DNA of 25,328 nucleotides, taken from the NCBI GenBank assembly GCA_009774215.1, contig VSNH01000039.1:1-25328 (forward strand), in the 5' to 3' direction. The first letter of the stretch is position 1. Each line of letters starts with the position of its first letter. This DNA comes from Lachnospiraceae bacterium (GTDB lineage: Bacteria; Bacillota; Clostridia; Lachnospirales; Lachnospiraceae). Position numbers and translations under genes: made by a program. The notes below the pieces were generated by a model, which searched no databases, had not been told where the DNA came from, and saw nothing but the letters and a program-made list of their open reading frames with translations. Of this stretch, positions 1-7,163 are shown in pieces.

Positions 1-218
1 GGCATTCTCCTGCGTGAGACGGAGTTGCAAGGCAACTCCTAGGGAAACGCTGATTAAAGCGTTTCCCGCACCGGATTTGCGCCGCGAAGCGGCACATTCC
101 TTTGCAAATCCGTGTGCATCCGCCGGAGGCTCTAAGGAAGTGCTGATTTAATCAGCGCTTCCCTAGAACTTCTTCGCGAAGCAGCCTTTGCTGCGAGAGA
201 TTACAAGTTCTTCTCACA
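1..218. repeat. nested palindromic repeat cluster downstream of rplA
   Basis: No gene is visible here. The stretch is almost entirely hairpin-forming: GAGTTGC/GCAACTC with an AAG loop (about 23-39), a 10-bp stem GGGAAACGCT/AGCGTTTCCC (about 42-67), GGATTTGC/GCAAATCC (about 73-110), and a stem at about 134-165 that repeats the GGGAA-GCTGATT theme of the second one. A short GTGAGA/TCTCAC pair (about 15-20 and 212-217) encloses them all. The first 20 bases match the right half of the hairpin element near 21893-21926, and AAGTTCTTCTCA at 206-217 recurs at about 21934-21945. This is therefore a copy of a dispersed intergenic repeat with further palindromes nested in it. A role as terminator or mRNA stabiliser for the ribosomal operon is possible but not shown. 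Confidence 0.6.
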
Positions 219-908
219 CTAGTATTTCGCCACATTCACCTTCACGCCGGGGCCCATGGTGGTTGCCAGCGTAATGCTTCTGAGATACTGCCCCTTGAGC
301 GCCGAAGGCTTTGCTTTCACAATCGCCTCCATCAGCGCGTCGAAGTTCTCCTGCAGCTTGCTCTCCTCAAAAGAGGTCTTGCCTACAGGCACATGGATGA
401 TATTCGCCTTATCCAGTCTGTACTCGATCTTACCGGCTTTGATATCGCTGATGGCCTTGGCCACATCCATGGTCACCGTGCCTGCCTTCGGGTTGGGCAT
501 CAAGCCTTTCGGGCCGAGCACCTTACCGAGACGTCCCACAACGCCCATCATATCGGGTGTCGCTACTACCACGTCAAAATCAAGCCATCCTTCATTCTGA
601 ATCTTGGGGATCAGCTCCTCGCCGCCTACATGGTCAGCGCCCGCTGCCTCCGCCTCGTTCACCTTGTCGCCCTTGGCAAATACAAGCACGCGAACCTTCT
701 TACCTGTTCCGTTAGGCAGTACCACCGCGCCACGAATCTGCTGCTCTGCGTGACGGCCGTCACAACCGGTTCTGATATGAACCTCTACGGTCTCGTCAAA
801 TTTTGCTGTTGCCGTCTTTTTTACTAAGGCGATCGCCTCCACCGTGTCGTACTGCACCGAACGATCTACCAGCTTGGCCGCCTCCTGATATTTTTTACCG
901 TGTTTCAT
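219..908 (-). CDS. rplA: 50S ribosomal protein L1
   Basis: Ribosomal protein L1 binds 23S rRNA at the L1 stalk and helps release deacylated tRNA from the E site. In many bacteria it also represses translation of its own operon. The 229-residue protein has the normal family length and the signature region GPKGLMPNPKAGTVT near residues 130-147. The start has a strong Shine-Dalgarno (GGAGGG, 6 nt upstream). It lies 13 nt after the stop of rplK, in the order rplK-rplA conserved across bacteria, and is the last gene visible in the operon. rplJ-rplL would normally follow, but the window ends first. Identification is secure. Confidence 0.98.
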   Translation of the reverse strand: MKHGKKYQEAAKLVDRSVQYDTVEAIALVKKTATAKFDETVEVHIRTGCDGRHAEQQIRGAVVLPNGTGKKVRVLVFAKGDKVNEAEAAGADHVGGEELIPKIQNEGWLDFDVVVATPDMMGVVGRLGKVLGPKGLMPNPKAGTVTMDVAKAISDIKAGKIEYRLDKANIIHVPVGKTSFEESKLQENFDALMEAIVKAKPSALKGQYLRSITLATTMGPGVKVNVAKY

Positions 909-921
909 CTCGAACCCTCCA

Positions 922-1347
922 TTACTCTTCTACTGTGATACCCATACTTCTCGCAGTACCGGCGATCATGCTCATAGCCGCCTCAACGCTCGCCGCGTTC
1001 AAATCAGGCATCTTCATCTCCGCGATCTCCTGCAGCTTCGCCTTGGAGATGGTAGCCACCTTCGCCTTGTTGGGCGTAGCGGAACCGGACTTGATGTTGC
1101 ACGCCTTCTTCAAAAGTACCGCAGCCGGGGGAGTCTTCGTGATAAAACTGAAGCTTCTGTCTGCATACACTGTAATGACAACCGGGATGATCACATCGCC
1201 CTTGTCGGCTGTCTTCGCGTTGAACTGTTTTGTAAATTCAACGATGTTAACCCCATGCTGTCCCAGTGCAGGACCAACCGGGGGCGCCGGCGTTGCTTTG
1301 CCGGCCGGAATCTGTAACTTGATGTAGCCTTCTACCTTCTTTGCCAT
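922..1347 (-). CDS. rplK: 50S ribosomal protein L11
   Basis: L11 binds the GTPase-associated region of 23S rRNA and is needed for factor-dependent GTP hydrolysis and for RelA activation of the stringent response. The 141 residues match the usual length. The N-terminal segment has the proline-rich PAGKATPAPPVGPALGQHG region, and the C-terminal domain ends with MIAGTARSMGITVEE. The start codon is preceded by AGGAGGTG. A 153-nt gap separates it from nusG upstream, and it precedes rplA by 13 nt, so it is cotranscribed with both. Confidence 0.98.
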   Translation of the reverse strand: MAKKVEGYIKLQIPAGKATPAPPVGPALGQHGVNIVEFTKQFNAKTADKGDVIIPVVITVYADRSFSFITKTPPAAVLLKKACNIKSGSATPNKAKVATISKAKLQEIAEMKMPDLNAASVEAAMSMIAGTARSMGITVEE

Positions 1348-1500
1348 ATTGGCACCTCCTAATAATATTGTGGTGCAAGCGCCTTACTACCTGCCTGTCA
1401 CAATCTGAGAGATTGTCGAAGACAAGCTCGAATTTTAAATGCAAAGCATTTTAAATTAGCTCCCACACGCATATCTACACCGCCGGAGCGGAATAAATAT
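1348..1500 (-). other. nusG-rplK intergenic leader with two hairpins
   Basis: The gap between nusG and rplK contains no gene. It contains a 7-bp hairpin ACAATCT/AGATTGT with a GAG loop (about 1400-1416) and a longer A+T-rich hairpin (1431-1457, 11 of 12 positions paired, AAA loop). Neither has a convincing terminal U-run, so read-through into rplK-rplA is expected. A regulatory or processing role is possible. Confidence 0.4.
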
Positions 1501-2019
1501 CTACCGCATACTTCTGACTTCCGCAAAACTGATCTCCACGGGAGTCTCCCTGCCAAACAACTCCACATTGATGGTGGCCGTCTGCTTGCCATAGTCGATT
1601 CTCTGCACAACGCCCACGGTGTCCTTCCAGACGCCCGCAACCACCGCAATGGTGTCGCCCTCCGCGAAATCGACGCTCATATTTTCCACCTTGATGCCGA
1701 GAGGCTTCATCTCCGCCTCCGTCAGCGGCACCGGCTTGCTCCCCGGCCCCACAAAGCCCGTCACGCCTCTGGTATTTCTCACAACATACCAGGTGTCGTC
1801 ATTCATAATCATATTAATCAGAACATACCCGGGAAACATCTTCTTCTGAACGGTCTTACGCGCGCCGTTTTTCAGTTCCGTAACGTCCTGCATCGGCACT
1901 CTGACCTCCAGAATTTCTTCCTCCAGATGTCTGTTTTCGATTGTCTTTTCTATGTTGGCTTTTACTTTATTTTCATATCCGGAATAAGTATGCACAACAT
2001 ACCAATTCGCCTCTGCCAT
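1501..2019 (-). CDS. nusG: transcription termination/antitermination protein NusG
   Basis: NusG binds RNA polymerase and modulates pausing, Rho-dependent termination and transcription-translation coupling. The 172-residue protein has the N-terminal NGN domain (WYVVHTYSGYENKVKANIE at about 6-24) and a C-terminal KOW domain (FAEGDTIAVVAGVWKDTVG, about 118-136). The start is preceded by GGGAGG. It lies in the canonical secE-nusG-rplK-rplA order, 31 nt after secE. Confidence 0.98.
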   Translation of the reverse strand: MAEANWYVVHTYSGYENKVKANIEKTIENRHLEEEILEVRVPMQDVTELKNGARKTVQKKMFPGYVLINMIMNDDTWYVVRNTRGVTGFVGPGSKPVPLTEAEMKPLGIKVENMSVDFAEGDTIAVVAGVWKDTVGVVQRIDYGKQTATINVELFGRETPVEISFAEVRSMR

Positions 2020-2050
2020 ACGGACCCTCCCTGTCTTGCCTGAATATAGG

Positions 2051-2263
2051 TTAAAATTTCAGTGTAGTAATGAAATCCACGCCGTACTGCAGACCAAAAT
2101 CCAACACCGTGATAATTGCCCCTACCACAAGGGAAATAATAACGACTGCAACAGACTGTTTCAGCAGGGAATCCTTGTCGGGCCAGCTGATTTTTTTAAA
2201 CTCAGCCTTCACGCCGTCAAAAAATTTGACTGCTTTCTTATCTGTTTTTGCTGAATCTGCCAT
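2051..2263 (-). CDS. secE: preprotein translocase subunit SecE
   Basis: SecE is the essential clamp subunit of the SecYEG translocon in the cytoplasmic membrane. This is the short Gram-positive form (70 residues): a charged amphipathic segment with the typical FKKISWPDKDSLLKQS motif (about 22-37), then a single C-terminal membrane span (VAVVIISLVVGAIITVLDFG, about 38-57). The start has AAAGGAG 9 nt upstream. Position between rpmG and nusG is the standard Firmicute arrangement. Confidence 0.97.
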   Translation of the reverse strand: MADSAKTDKKAVKFFDGVKAEFKKISWPDKDSLLKQSVAVVIISLVVGAIITVLDFGLQYGVDFITTLKF

Positions 2264-2298
2264 AATTCAATATCTCCTTTATTCAACGCAGCGAATAA

Positions 2299-2448
2299 TT
2301 ACTTCGTCTCTTTATGCAGGGTATGCTTCTTGCAGAATCTGCAATACTTCTTGATTTCCATTCTGTCAGGATGAGTCTTCTTATCCTTCGTCGTATTGTA
2401 GTTACGCTGTTTACATTCCGTACATGCCAATGTGATCCTTGTGCGCAT
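2299..2448 (-). CDS. rpmG: 50S ribosomal protein L33, zinc-binding form
   Basis: This is a 49-residue protein starting MRTRITLACTECKQRNY and ending KKHTLHKETK. L33 sits near the E site of the large subunit. Four cysteines in two C-x2-C pairs (residues 9, 12, 36 and 39) mark the zinc-binding C+ form rather than the zinc-free paralogue made under zinc limitation. The start has a very strong GGAGGTGG 5-6 nt upstream. It is the first gene of the rpmG-secE-nusG-rplK-rplA operon, with a sigma-A promoter about 95 nt upstream. Confidence 0.97.
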   Translation of the reverse strand: MRTRITLACTECKQRNYNTTKDKKTHPDRMEIKKYCRFCKKHTLHKETK

Positions 2449-2542
2449 CTTGCCACCTCCACCTGTATTACGATTCGTTTGATCTTAATATTTCTCATTT
2501 TTTGAGCATAAAAAAAAGACCTTATTCTCTTCTCGCTCACAC

Positions 2543-2571
2543 AATATATCATACAGCCTGCCTTAAGTCAA
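2543..2571 (-). promoter_or_regulatory. sigma-A promoter of the rpmG-secE-nusG-rplK-rplA operon
   Basis: On the minus strand a -35 TTGACT (2566-2571) is separated by 17 nt from a -10 TATATT (2543-2548). Each hexamer differs from consensus by one base and the spacing is ideal. It gives a leader of about 85 nt before rpmG. The rest of 2461-2770 is A+T-rich and holds this promoter plus the leader of the divergent FliD-like gene. Confidence 0.8.
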
Positions 2572-2614
2572 CCGCTTTTTTGCATTTTCTCCGCATTTTT
2601 TTTGTAATACCTCT

Positions 2615-2641
2615 TAATAAAATGCCGCTGCCATACGATAT
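2615..2641 (+). promoter_or_regulatory. weak candidate sigma-28 promoter for the FliD-like gene
   Basis: TAATAAAA, 11 nt, then TACGATAT (2634-2641) has the 8-11-8 geometry of flagellar sigma-28 promoters (TAAAGTTT-N11-GCCGATAA). It keeps TAA in the -35 and CGATAT in the -10. The match is partial. A sigma-A-like alternative (TTGCAA, 18 nt, TAAAAT, about 2664-2693) lies just downstream. Either would start a transcript containing the hairpin at 2732-2768. Confidence 0.35.
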
Positions 2642-2731
2642 ATATTATAATTCAGGAAATACTTGCAATTTTCGTGAAAAAAATGATAAAATAAGGTTAC
2701 CACTATAATATTAGGTAGGAACGCCCATAAA

Positions 2732-2768
2732 GATACCTTGCAGGCTACGGACGGCCGCAGGAGGTATC
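2732..2768 (+). promoter_or_regulatory. leader hairpin with GGA loop, candidate CsrA site
   Basis: GATACCT (2732-2738) pairs with AGGTATC (2762-2768). The stem continues through TGC/GCA and GGC/GCC with small bulges and closes on the loop TACGGACG, which holds GGA at 2749-2751. A second GGA lies in the Shine-Dalgarno GGAGG (2760-2764) on the 3' arm, so folding hides a ribosome-binding site. A third lies at 2791-2793 in the next Shine-Dalgarno. A GGA in a hairpin loop plus a GGA in the ribosome-binding site is the known architecture of CsrA-repressed leaders, and a csrA gene is in this window. Binding itself is inference. Confidence 0.5.
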
Positions 2769-2799
2769 TGTTATGCTTTCACGGAAGAAAGGAGGGCAT

Positions 2800-4113
2800 A
2801 TGGCTTACAACACCATTAACAACTTAACTAACGTCTATAATTTCTATATGACGTCCTATGCGCCAAAGTCGAGCACGCCTTATGATACGCATAAGAAAAG
2901 TGAGCTTCGCAGCGTGTACAATTCGATTGTCAAGATGAACAAAGAATCGCCTCTGTTCATCCTTGACACCAGCAAGGAATCCCGTGAGTTTGCCGTAGGC
3001 ATAAAGGAAAACGCCAGAGAGCTTCGCAATACCATCGCGTCTCTCGGCGGTCTCGACGAAGAGGAAATGCTGAATAAAAAAGTGGCCTATTCCAGCAATA
3101 CGGATATCGCCACCGCAAAATATGTGGGTTCCCGGAAACCGGATGACGACTTTCCCTCCTATGAGGTGGAAGTTAATCATCTCGCTTCGACTCAGGTTAA
3201 TCTCGGGAAATTCCTTCCCGCCGATGAACCTGCAGCGCTCGCTCCCGACACCTATTCTTTCGACGTGGGGATTGATGATTTAAGCTATGAGTTTCAGTTC
3301 AGCATAAAGGCCAGCGACACGAACAGGGATGTGCAGGCGCGCCTGTCCAGGCTGATCAACAATGCGAACATCGGCATGTCGGCACAGGTCGTTACCGACG
3401 AGAACGGCGGCTCCGCCCTGCGGATGGAATCGGACGCTACCGGCCTTAAGGAAGGCAAAAAGATGCAGTTCCATATTTCCGACCAGCGCACCAGTAAGAC
3501 GGCGGGCGTGGTGGATTATCTGGGGCTTGATTACATTGCCTCCCCGGCGACGAACGCGTCGTTTTTGGTAAACGGTGAGGAGCACACCTCCACCAACAAC
3601 CATTTTACGCTGGATCACACCTATGAGTTACAGTTCAAAGGCGTAAGCAGCGAGGAAGGCGAGAGCGCTTCCATCGGCATTAAAACCGACGTGGAATCTC
3701 TGGCTGAAAATATCAACACACTGGTGGGCGGGTACAACTCCTTCCTGCAGGCCGTTTCCGAGTACAGCGGCGTACAGCCCAAGAGCGACCGCCTGTTCCA
3801 CGAGATGAGCAGCGTTGCCAGAGTTTACGCAAAGGGCCTCACCTCCGCGGGACTGAATCTGAATCTGGACGGCACTCTGGAAGTAGACAATAACGTGCTG
3901 CGCCAAAAGGCCACCAGCGAGGACGCCAAGGAAGCGTTCGCCTCGATGAAAGGCTTTACGAACTCTATCCTGCGCAAAACAAATCAGGTGTCCTTAGACC
4001 CGATGCACTATGTCAATAACGTGATCGTGGCTTACAAGAATCCCGGAAAGAACTTCGCAAGCCCCTACATCACAAGCGCGTACAGCGGGATGATGTTTAA
4101 CAGTTACTGCTAA
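2800..4113 (+). CDS. FliD-like flagellar cap / hook-associated protein 2 homologue
   Basis: The 437-residue protein resembles the short, divergent FliD-like proteins of Lachnospiraceae. Its N-terminal part (THKKSELRSVYNSIVKMNKES, about 33-53) is helical. A beta-rich middle follows, and the C-terminal helical region resembles the FliD C-terminal domain (NINTLVGGYNSFLQAVSEYS, about 303-322). FliD caps the growing filament and assists flagellin polymerisation. The canonical FliD N-terminus (LNSGLDTESIV type) is absent, so the exact role is less certain. Two in-frame starts exist, each with its own Shine-Dalgarno: ATG 2773 (GGAGG, 8 nt spacing, inside the hairpin) and ATG 2800 (AAAGGAGGG, 4 nt). 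I chose 2800 because MAYNTINN fits my recollection of the family start. A terminator follows directly. No other flagellar gene is adjacent; flagellin is 13 kb away. Confidence 0.75.
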   Translation: MAYNTINNLTNVYNFYMTSYAPKSSTPYDTHKKSELRSVYNSIVKMNKESPLFILDTSKESREFAVGIKENARELRNTIASLGGLDEEEMLNKKVAYSSNTDIATAKYVGSRKPDDDFPSYEVEVNHLASTQVNLGKFLPADEPAALAPDTYSFDVGIDDLSYEFQFSIKASDTNRDVQARLSRLINNANIGMSAQVVTDENGGSALRMESDATGLKEGKKMQFHISDQRTSKTAGVVDYLGLDYIASPATNASFLVNGEEHTSTNNHFTLDHTYELQFKGVSSEEGESASIGIKTDVESLAENINTLVGGYNSFLQAVSEYSGVQPKSDRLFHEMSSVARVYAKGLTSAGLNLNLDGTLEVDNNVLRQKATSEDAKEAFASMKGFTNSILRKTNQVSLDPMHYVNNVIVAYKNPGKNFASPYITSAYSGMMFNSYC

Positions 4114-4129
4114 AACCCCAAGATATACG

Positions 4130-4158
4130 GGCTGTTGCAACGGCAACAGCCTTTATTT
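4130..4158 (+). terminator. intrinsic terminator after the FliD-like gene
   Basis: A perfect 9-bp stem GGCTGTTGC/GCAACAGCC with an AACG loop (4130-4151) is followed by TTTATTT. It starts 17 nt after the FliD-like stop and separates that gene from the AraC regulator. Confidence 0.85.
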
Positions 4159-4230
4159 ATGCACATGCACAGGCCCGCGTATGGAAATTTGCCGCTTCAC
4201 AACGCGCGGTGGGCAGAGAGGAGATCTTCC

Positions 4231-5160
4231 ATGAACCGTCAGTCATCCGTTTTTAAGGAAATCCGGACGCACGGAACGCAGTCCTTTCCCTGTGCCGCAT
4301 ACCGCACCCACTCTTCGGAACGGGGCACGCTCGTCAAACATCACTGGCATGAAGAAGCGGAGATTCTGTATTTTTCCGGCGGAAAATTTCGTCTCGAAAT
4401 CAATATGGACTCCTTTCCCGCGCACCCGGAATGCTTCTACTTCATCAATCCCGGCGAGCTGCACGGTATCATCACGGAAACCGCTGACAGTCACTGGGAG
4501 GACGCCGTGGTCTTCTCCCCCGGCATCCTCAGTTTCGATTCTTATGACGAGGCACAGATTCATCTGGTAAAGCCGATCCAAAACGGAAAGCTGCTCTTTC
4601 CGCGCTGTATCACGCCCGAACACCCCGCATTTGCCCCGCTCAAGAAAGCCTTTTTGGACGTCATGCACTCCTTCGGGCAGATGGCGGAGGATTCGGTTTT
4701 CGACAGCACGCTGATTACGGACGATCTGACGAGCCAGCTTTATATCAAATCTTCCCTGCTCTATATACTCGCCACCCTCTCCGCCCACAGGCTTTTTGCG
4801 CCCGCGGAGAAAAACTTCGACAAGCGTGTGGAAAGTGTCAAAACCGCCCTCACCTACATCAGAAATCATTACCGGGACAGAATCTATATCGCCGATCTGG
4901 CCGGTCAGGTAAATCTGAATGAACAGTATTTCTGCCGCCTGTTTAAAAAAGCCGTCGGCTGTTCCCCCATAGCCTATATCAACGAGTACCGCATCAAACA
5001 GGCCCTCCGGCTGCTGGAGGAGACGAATCTGCCGGTGACGGAAATCTGTCTGGAATGCGGGTACAACAATCTGGGAAATTTTCTGCGGGAATTTCGACGG
5101 CACACGGAAACCACCCCTTTACAGTATCGGAAACGTTCGGACGCCGCTGAGTCAAAATAG
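4231..5160 (+). CDS. AraC-family transcriptional regulator with cupin sensor domain
   Basis: The predicted 309-residue regulator has an N-terminal cupin-type ligand-binding half (HHWHEEAEILYFSGGKFRLE, about 33-52, then a PGELHGI motif). Its C-terminal AraC/XylS DNA-binding half has two helix-turn-helix motifs: YIADLAGQVNLNEQYFCRLFKK at about 219-240, and the second around VTEICLECGYNNLGNFLREF at about 269-288. Such proteins usually activate sugar-utilisation genes. The start at 4231 has GAGGAG 8 nt upstream. The reading frame is open upstream to 4135, but that would begin inside the preceding terminator. The next gene on the same strand is a GH13 alpha-glucosidase, a plausible target. The actual ligand cannot be read from sequence. 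Confidence 0.9.
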   Translation: MNRQSSVFKEIRTHGTQSFPCAAYRTHSSERGTLVKHHWHEEAEILYFSGGKFRLEINMDSFPAHPECFYFINPGELHGIITETADSHWEDAVVFSPGILSFDSYDEAQIHLVKPIQNGKLLFPRCITPEHPAFAPLKKAFLDVMHSFGQMAEDSVFDSTLITDDLTSQLYIKSSLLYILATLSAHRLFAPAEKNFDKRVESVKTALTYIRNHYRDRIYIADLAGQVNLNEQYFCRLFKKAVGCSPIAYINEYRIKQALRLLEETNLPVTEICLECGYNNLGNFLREFRRHTETTPLQYRKRSDAAESK

Positions 5161-5247
5161 TGTAGTTTTTAATCAAATATTCGTAAGACGGACACCATAT
5201 AAATCATTAAAATGTATCTTAGTAAGATAAACGCACACAGGAGGCGC

Positions 5248-5262
5248 ATGATTGAAAAGTAA
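5248..5262 (+). other. possible 4-codon leader ORF (MIEK)
   Basis: AGGAGG (about 5239-5244) stands 3 nt before ATG ATT GAA AAG TAA. The codons after the ATG form the 5' arm of the hairpin at 5251-5285, so translating this mini-ORF would affect the fold. The arrangement resembles the true gene start at 5397 (GGAGG, then ATG ATT AAA AAA). It may be a leader peptide or a relic of an older start site displaced by an inserted palindromic element. Speculative. Confidence 0.3.
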
Positions 5263-5394
5263 GTCTGATGACCTTACTTTTCAATCGGCAATTTGAGTCA
5301 GAGCCTCAAAATCGCCGTGATCGCAGATGAGAAATCGTCTTCACGAATTTCTCATCGCGTGTCATCGCAGTAAACTGCTCTGACAGGGAGGAAA
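5251..5394 (+). promoter_or_regulatory. structured 5' leader of the alpha-glucosidase gene
   Basis: Within the 236-nt gap before the alpha-glucosidase lie three clear inverted repeats. The first is a perfect 13-bp stem (5251-5263 with 5273-5285, 9-nt loop). The second is GTCAGAGC (5297-5304) pairing with GCTCTGAC (5377-5384). Enclosed by that is a stem GATGAGAAAT/ATTTCTCATC (5326-5335 with 5347-5356), extended inside by CGT/ACG. There is no U-run, so this is not a simple terminator. The last 34 nt (5361-5394) recur before the exchanger gene near 23779-23812. The rest (5161-5247) is A+T-rich and probably carries the promoter, but I see no clear one. Confidence 0.55.
5361..5394 (+). repeat. 34-bp leader repeat, copy 1
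   Basis: This copy includes GCAGTAAACTGCTCTGACAG and ends in the Shine-Dalgarno GGAGGAAA of the alpha-glucosidase. It matches 32 of 34 positions of the minus-strand sequence at 23779-23812, which sits in the same place before the exchanger gene. The GCAGT/ACTGC pair has only a 2-nt gap, more like a protein-binding palindrome than an RNA hairpin. Confidence 0.7.
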
Positions 5395-5396
5395 TT

Positions 5397-7094
5397 ATGA
5401 TTAAAAAATGGTGGCACGATAAAGTGGCATATCAGATTTATCCCAAAAGTTTTTATGATTCCAACGGCGACGGCATCGGGGATATTCCCGGCATTATCAG
5501 CAAATTGGATTACCTGAAAGAGCTGGGTGTGGATATCCTCTGGCTGTCTCCCTGCTATCGCTCTCCTCTGGCCGATCAGGGCTATGATATTTCCGATTAC
5601 TACAGCATCGATCCCCGCTTCGGCACCATGGCGGATATGGAGCGCCTGATCGCAGAGGCGAAAAAACGCGATATGTACATACTTATGGATCTGGTGGTCA
5701 ACCACTGCTCCGACGAACACGAATGGTTTCGAAAAGCCTGCGAAGACCCTGACGGAAAGTACGGCCATTATTTTTATCTGCGGGACAAAAAGGAGGGCGA
5801 ACTGCCGACTAACTGGCGTTCCTACTTCGGCGGCCCCGTCTGGGACGATCTGCCGGGCACGGACAAACAATATCTCCACGTCTTCCACAAGAAGCAGCCT
5901 GACTTAAACTGGGAAAACCCCGAGCTGCGGGAAGAGGTCTACAAAAACATCAACTGGTGGCTGGACAAAGGACTTGGCGGTTTCCGCATCGACGCCATTA
6001 TCAACATAAAAAAGGCTCTGCCCCTGCGCAGTTATCCCGCGGACAGGGACGACGGCCTGTGCAGTATGCAGGCCATGCTGAAAGAGGCAGCCGGCATCGG
6101 CACATTCCTAAGCGAACTGCGCGACCGCACCTTCAAACGATACGACGCCTTTACCGTGGGGGAAGTGTTCAACGAAAAGCCGGGGGAACTGCCTGACTTC
6201 ATCGGAGACAACGGCTACTTTTCCAGCATGTTTGACTTTAACGAGACGATCTTCGGTCACAGTGAAAAGGGCTGGTACGACGCTTCACCGATCACGCCGG
6301 AGGATTATAAAAACTGCTGCTTTGCCTCTCAGGAAAAAGCAGGAAATATCGGGTTCCTCTCCAATATCATCGAAAACCACGATGAGCCGCGCGGCGTCAG
6401 CCGTTACATACCGGAGAGCGACCGCTGCGACAAGAGCAAAAAACTGCTCGCCGCACTGAATTTCATGCTGCGAGGCCTTCCCTTTATCTATCAGGGGCAG
6501 GAGCTGGGCATGGAAAACCTGCCGATCTCATCCATCGACGAGGTGGATGACATTTCCGCCCGGGACGAATATCGGGTAGCTCTGGATGCGGGACTTTCCG
6601 AAGAAGCGGCCTTAAAGGCACTGTCCCACGAGGTTTTCTGGCCCTGCATCACCTTCAAAAGCCGCGACAACGCCCGGACGCCGGTACAGTGGGACGACTC
6701 CCCGCAGGCAGGCTTTACCACGGGTACGCCCTGGATCGCCGTCAATCCCAACTACAGGGAAATCAACGCCAAAGCCGAGACAGCCGACCCGGATTCCGTC
6801 TTTCACTATTACAAAAAACTGATTGCCCTCAGAAAAGCCTATCCCGTGATCGTATACGGCAGATATGAGCCTTTGCTTGAAGACAATGAAGAGCTGTTCG
6901 TCTATACCCGAACCTTGGAGAAGGAAAAGCTTCTGGTGGTGTGCAGCTTCTGCGACCACGAGACGCATTTTGCGATTCCTGCTGAGTTTGCCGGAGCAGC
7001 CTGCCTGATTTCCAACCGAAACCGGACGTATACCGACACGGAGTTGACGCTGGAGCCTTATGAGGCGTTTGTGCTATATCATCAGGTCAAATAA
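5397..7094 (+). CDS. GH13 alpha-glucosidase (oligo-1,6-glucosidase / exo-alpha-glucosidase type)
   Basis: This 565-residue cytoplasmic glycoside hydrolase family 13 enzyme releases glucose from the non-reducing end of malto- or isomalto-oligosaccharides. There is no signal peptide. The four conserved regions are visible: DLVVNH (about 98-103), GGFRIDAI with nucleophile D199, VGEVF with acid/base E256, and ENHDEPR with D329. These numbers nearly coincide with oligo-1,6-glucosidase of Bacillus cereus (199, 255, 329). The residue after the nucleophile is Ala200, whereas 1,6-specific enzymes usually carry Val, so alpha-1,4 preference is possible. ATG 5397 has GGGAGG 6-7 nt upstream. It follows the AraC gene on the same strand and ends at a terminator shared with the convergent carboxyltransferase gene. 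Confidence 0.93.
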   Translation: MIKKWWHDKVAYQIYPKSFYDSNGDGIGDIPGIISKLDYLKELGVDILWLSPCYRSPLADQGYDISDYYSIDPRFGTMADMERLIAEAKKRDMYILMDLVVNHCSDEHEWFRKACEDPDGKYGHYFYLRDKKEGELPTNWRSYFGGPVWDDLPGTDKQYLHVFHKKQPDLNWENPELREEVYKNINWWLDKGLGGFRIDAIINIKKALPLRSYPADRDDGLCSMQAMLKEAAGIGTFLSELRDRTFKRYDAFTVGEVFNEKPGELPDFIGDNGYFSSMFDFNETIFGHSEKGWYDASPITPEDYKNCCFASQEKAGNIGFLSNIIENHDEPRGVSRYIPESDRCDKSKKLLAALNFMLRGLPFIYQGQELGMENLPISSIDEVDDISARDEYRVALDAGLSEEAALKALSHEVFWPCITFKSRDNARTPVQWDDSPQAGFTTGTPWIAVNPNYREINAKAETADPDSVFHYYKKLIALRKAYPVIVYGRYEPLLEDNEELFVYTRTLEKEKLLVVCSFCDHETHFAIPAEFAGAACLISNRNRTYTDTELTLEPYEAFVLYHQVK

Positions 7095-7106
7095 TACACA
7101 GAGGAA

Positions 7107-7146
7107 GGGGCGCCGCAAAATCATCTCATTTGCGGCACCCCATTTT
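7107..7146. terminator. hairpin terminator between convergent genes
   Basis: GGGGCGCCGCAAA (7107-7119) pairs with TTTGCGGCACCCC (7129-7141) with one mismatch, followed on the plus strand by ATTTT. It lies between the alpha-glucosidase and the convergent carboxyltransferase stops. It is probably the alpha-glucosidase terminator and may act in both directions. Confidence 0.65.
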
Positions 7147-7163
7147 CCAGTCTCTCACTTTTG

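Noticed and set aside
1..218. L10 ribosomal protein leader downstream of rplA
   Set aside because: Position would suit it, but the sequence is a series of simple palindromes shared with other intergenic regions, and I cannot see the L10-leader features.
2701..2770. Cyclic-di-GMP riboswitch in the FliD-like leader
   Set aside because: The conserved GEMM motifs are not present; a simple GGA-loop hairpin explains the fold better.
4135..4230. Longer AraC start at 4135
   Set aside because: It would begin inside the FliD-like terminator hairpin and lacks a Shine-Dalgarno; ATG 4231 has GAGGAG.
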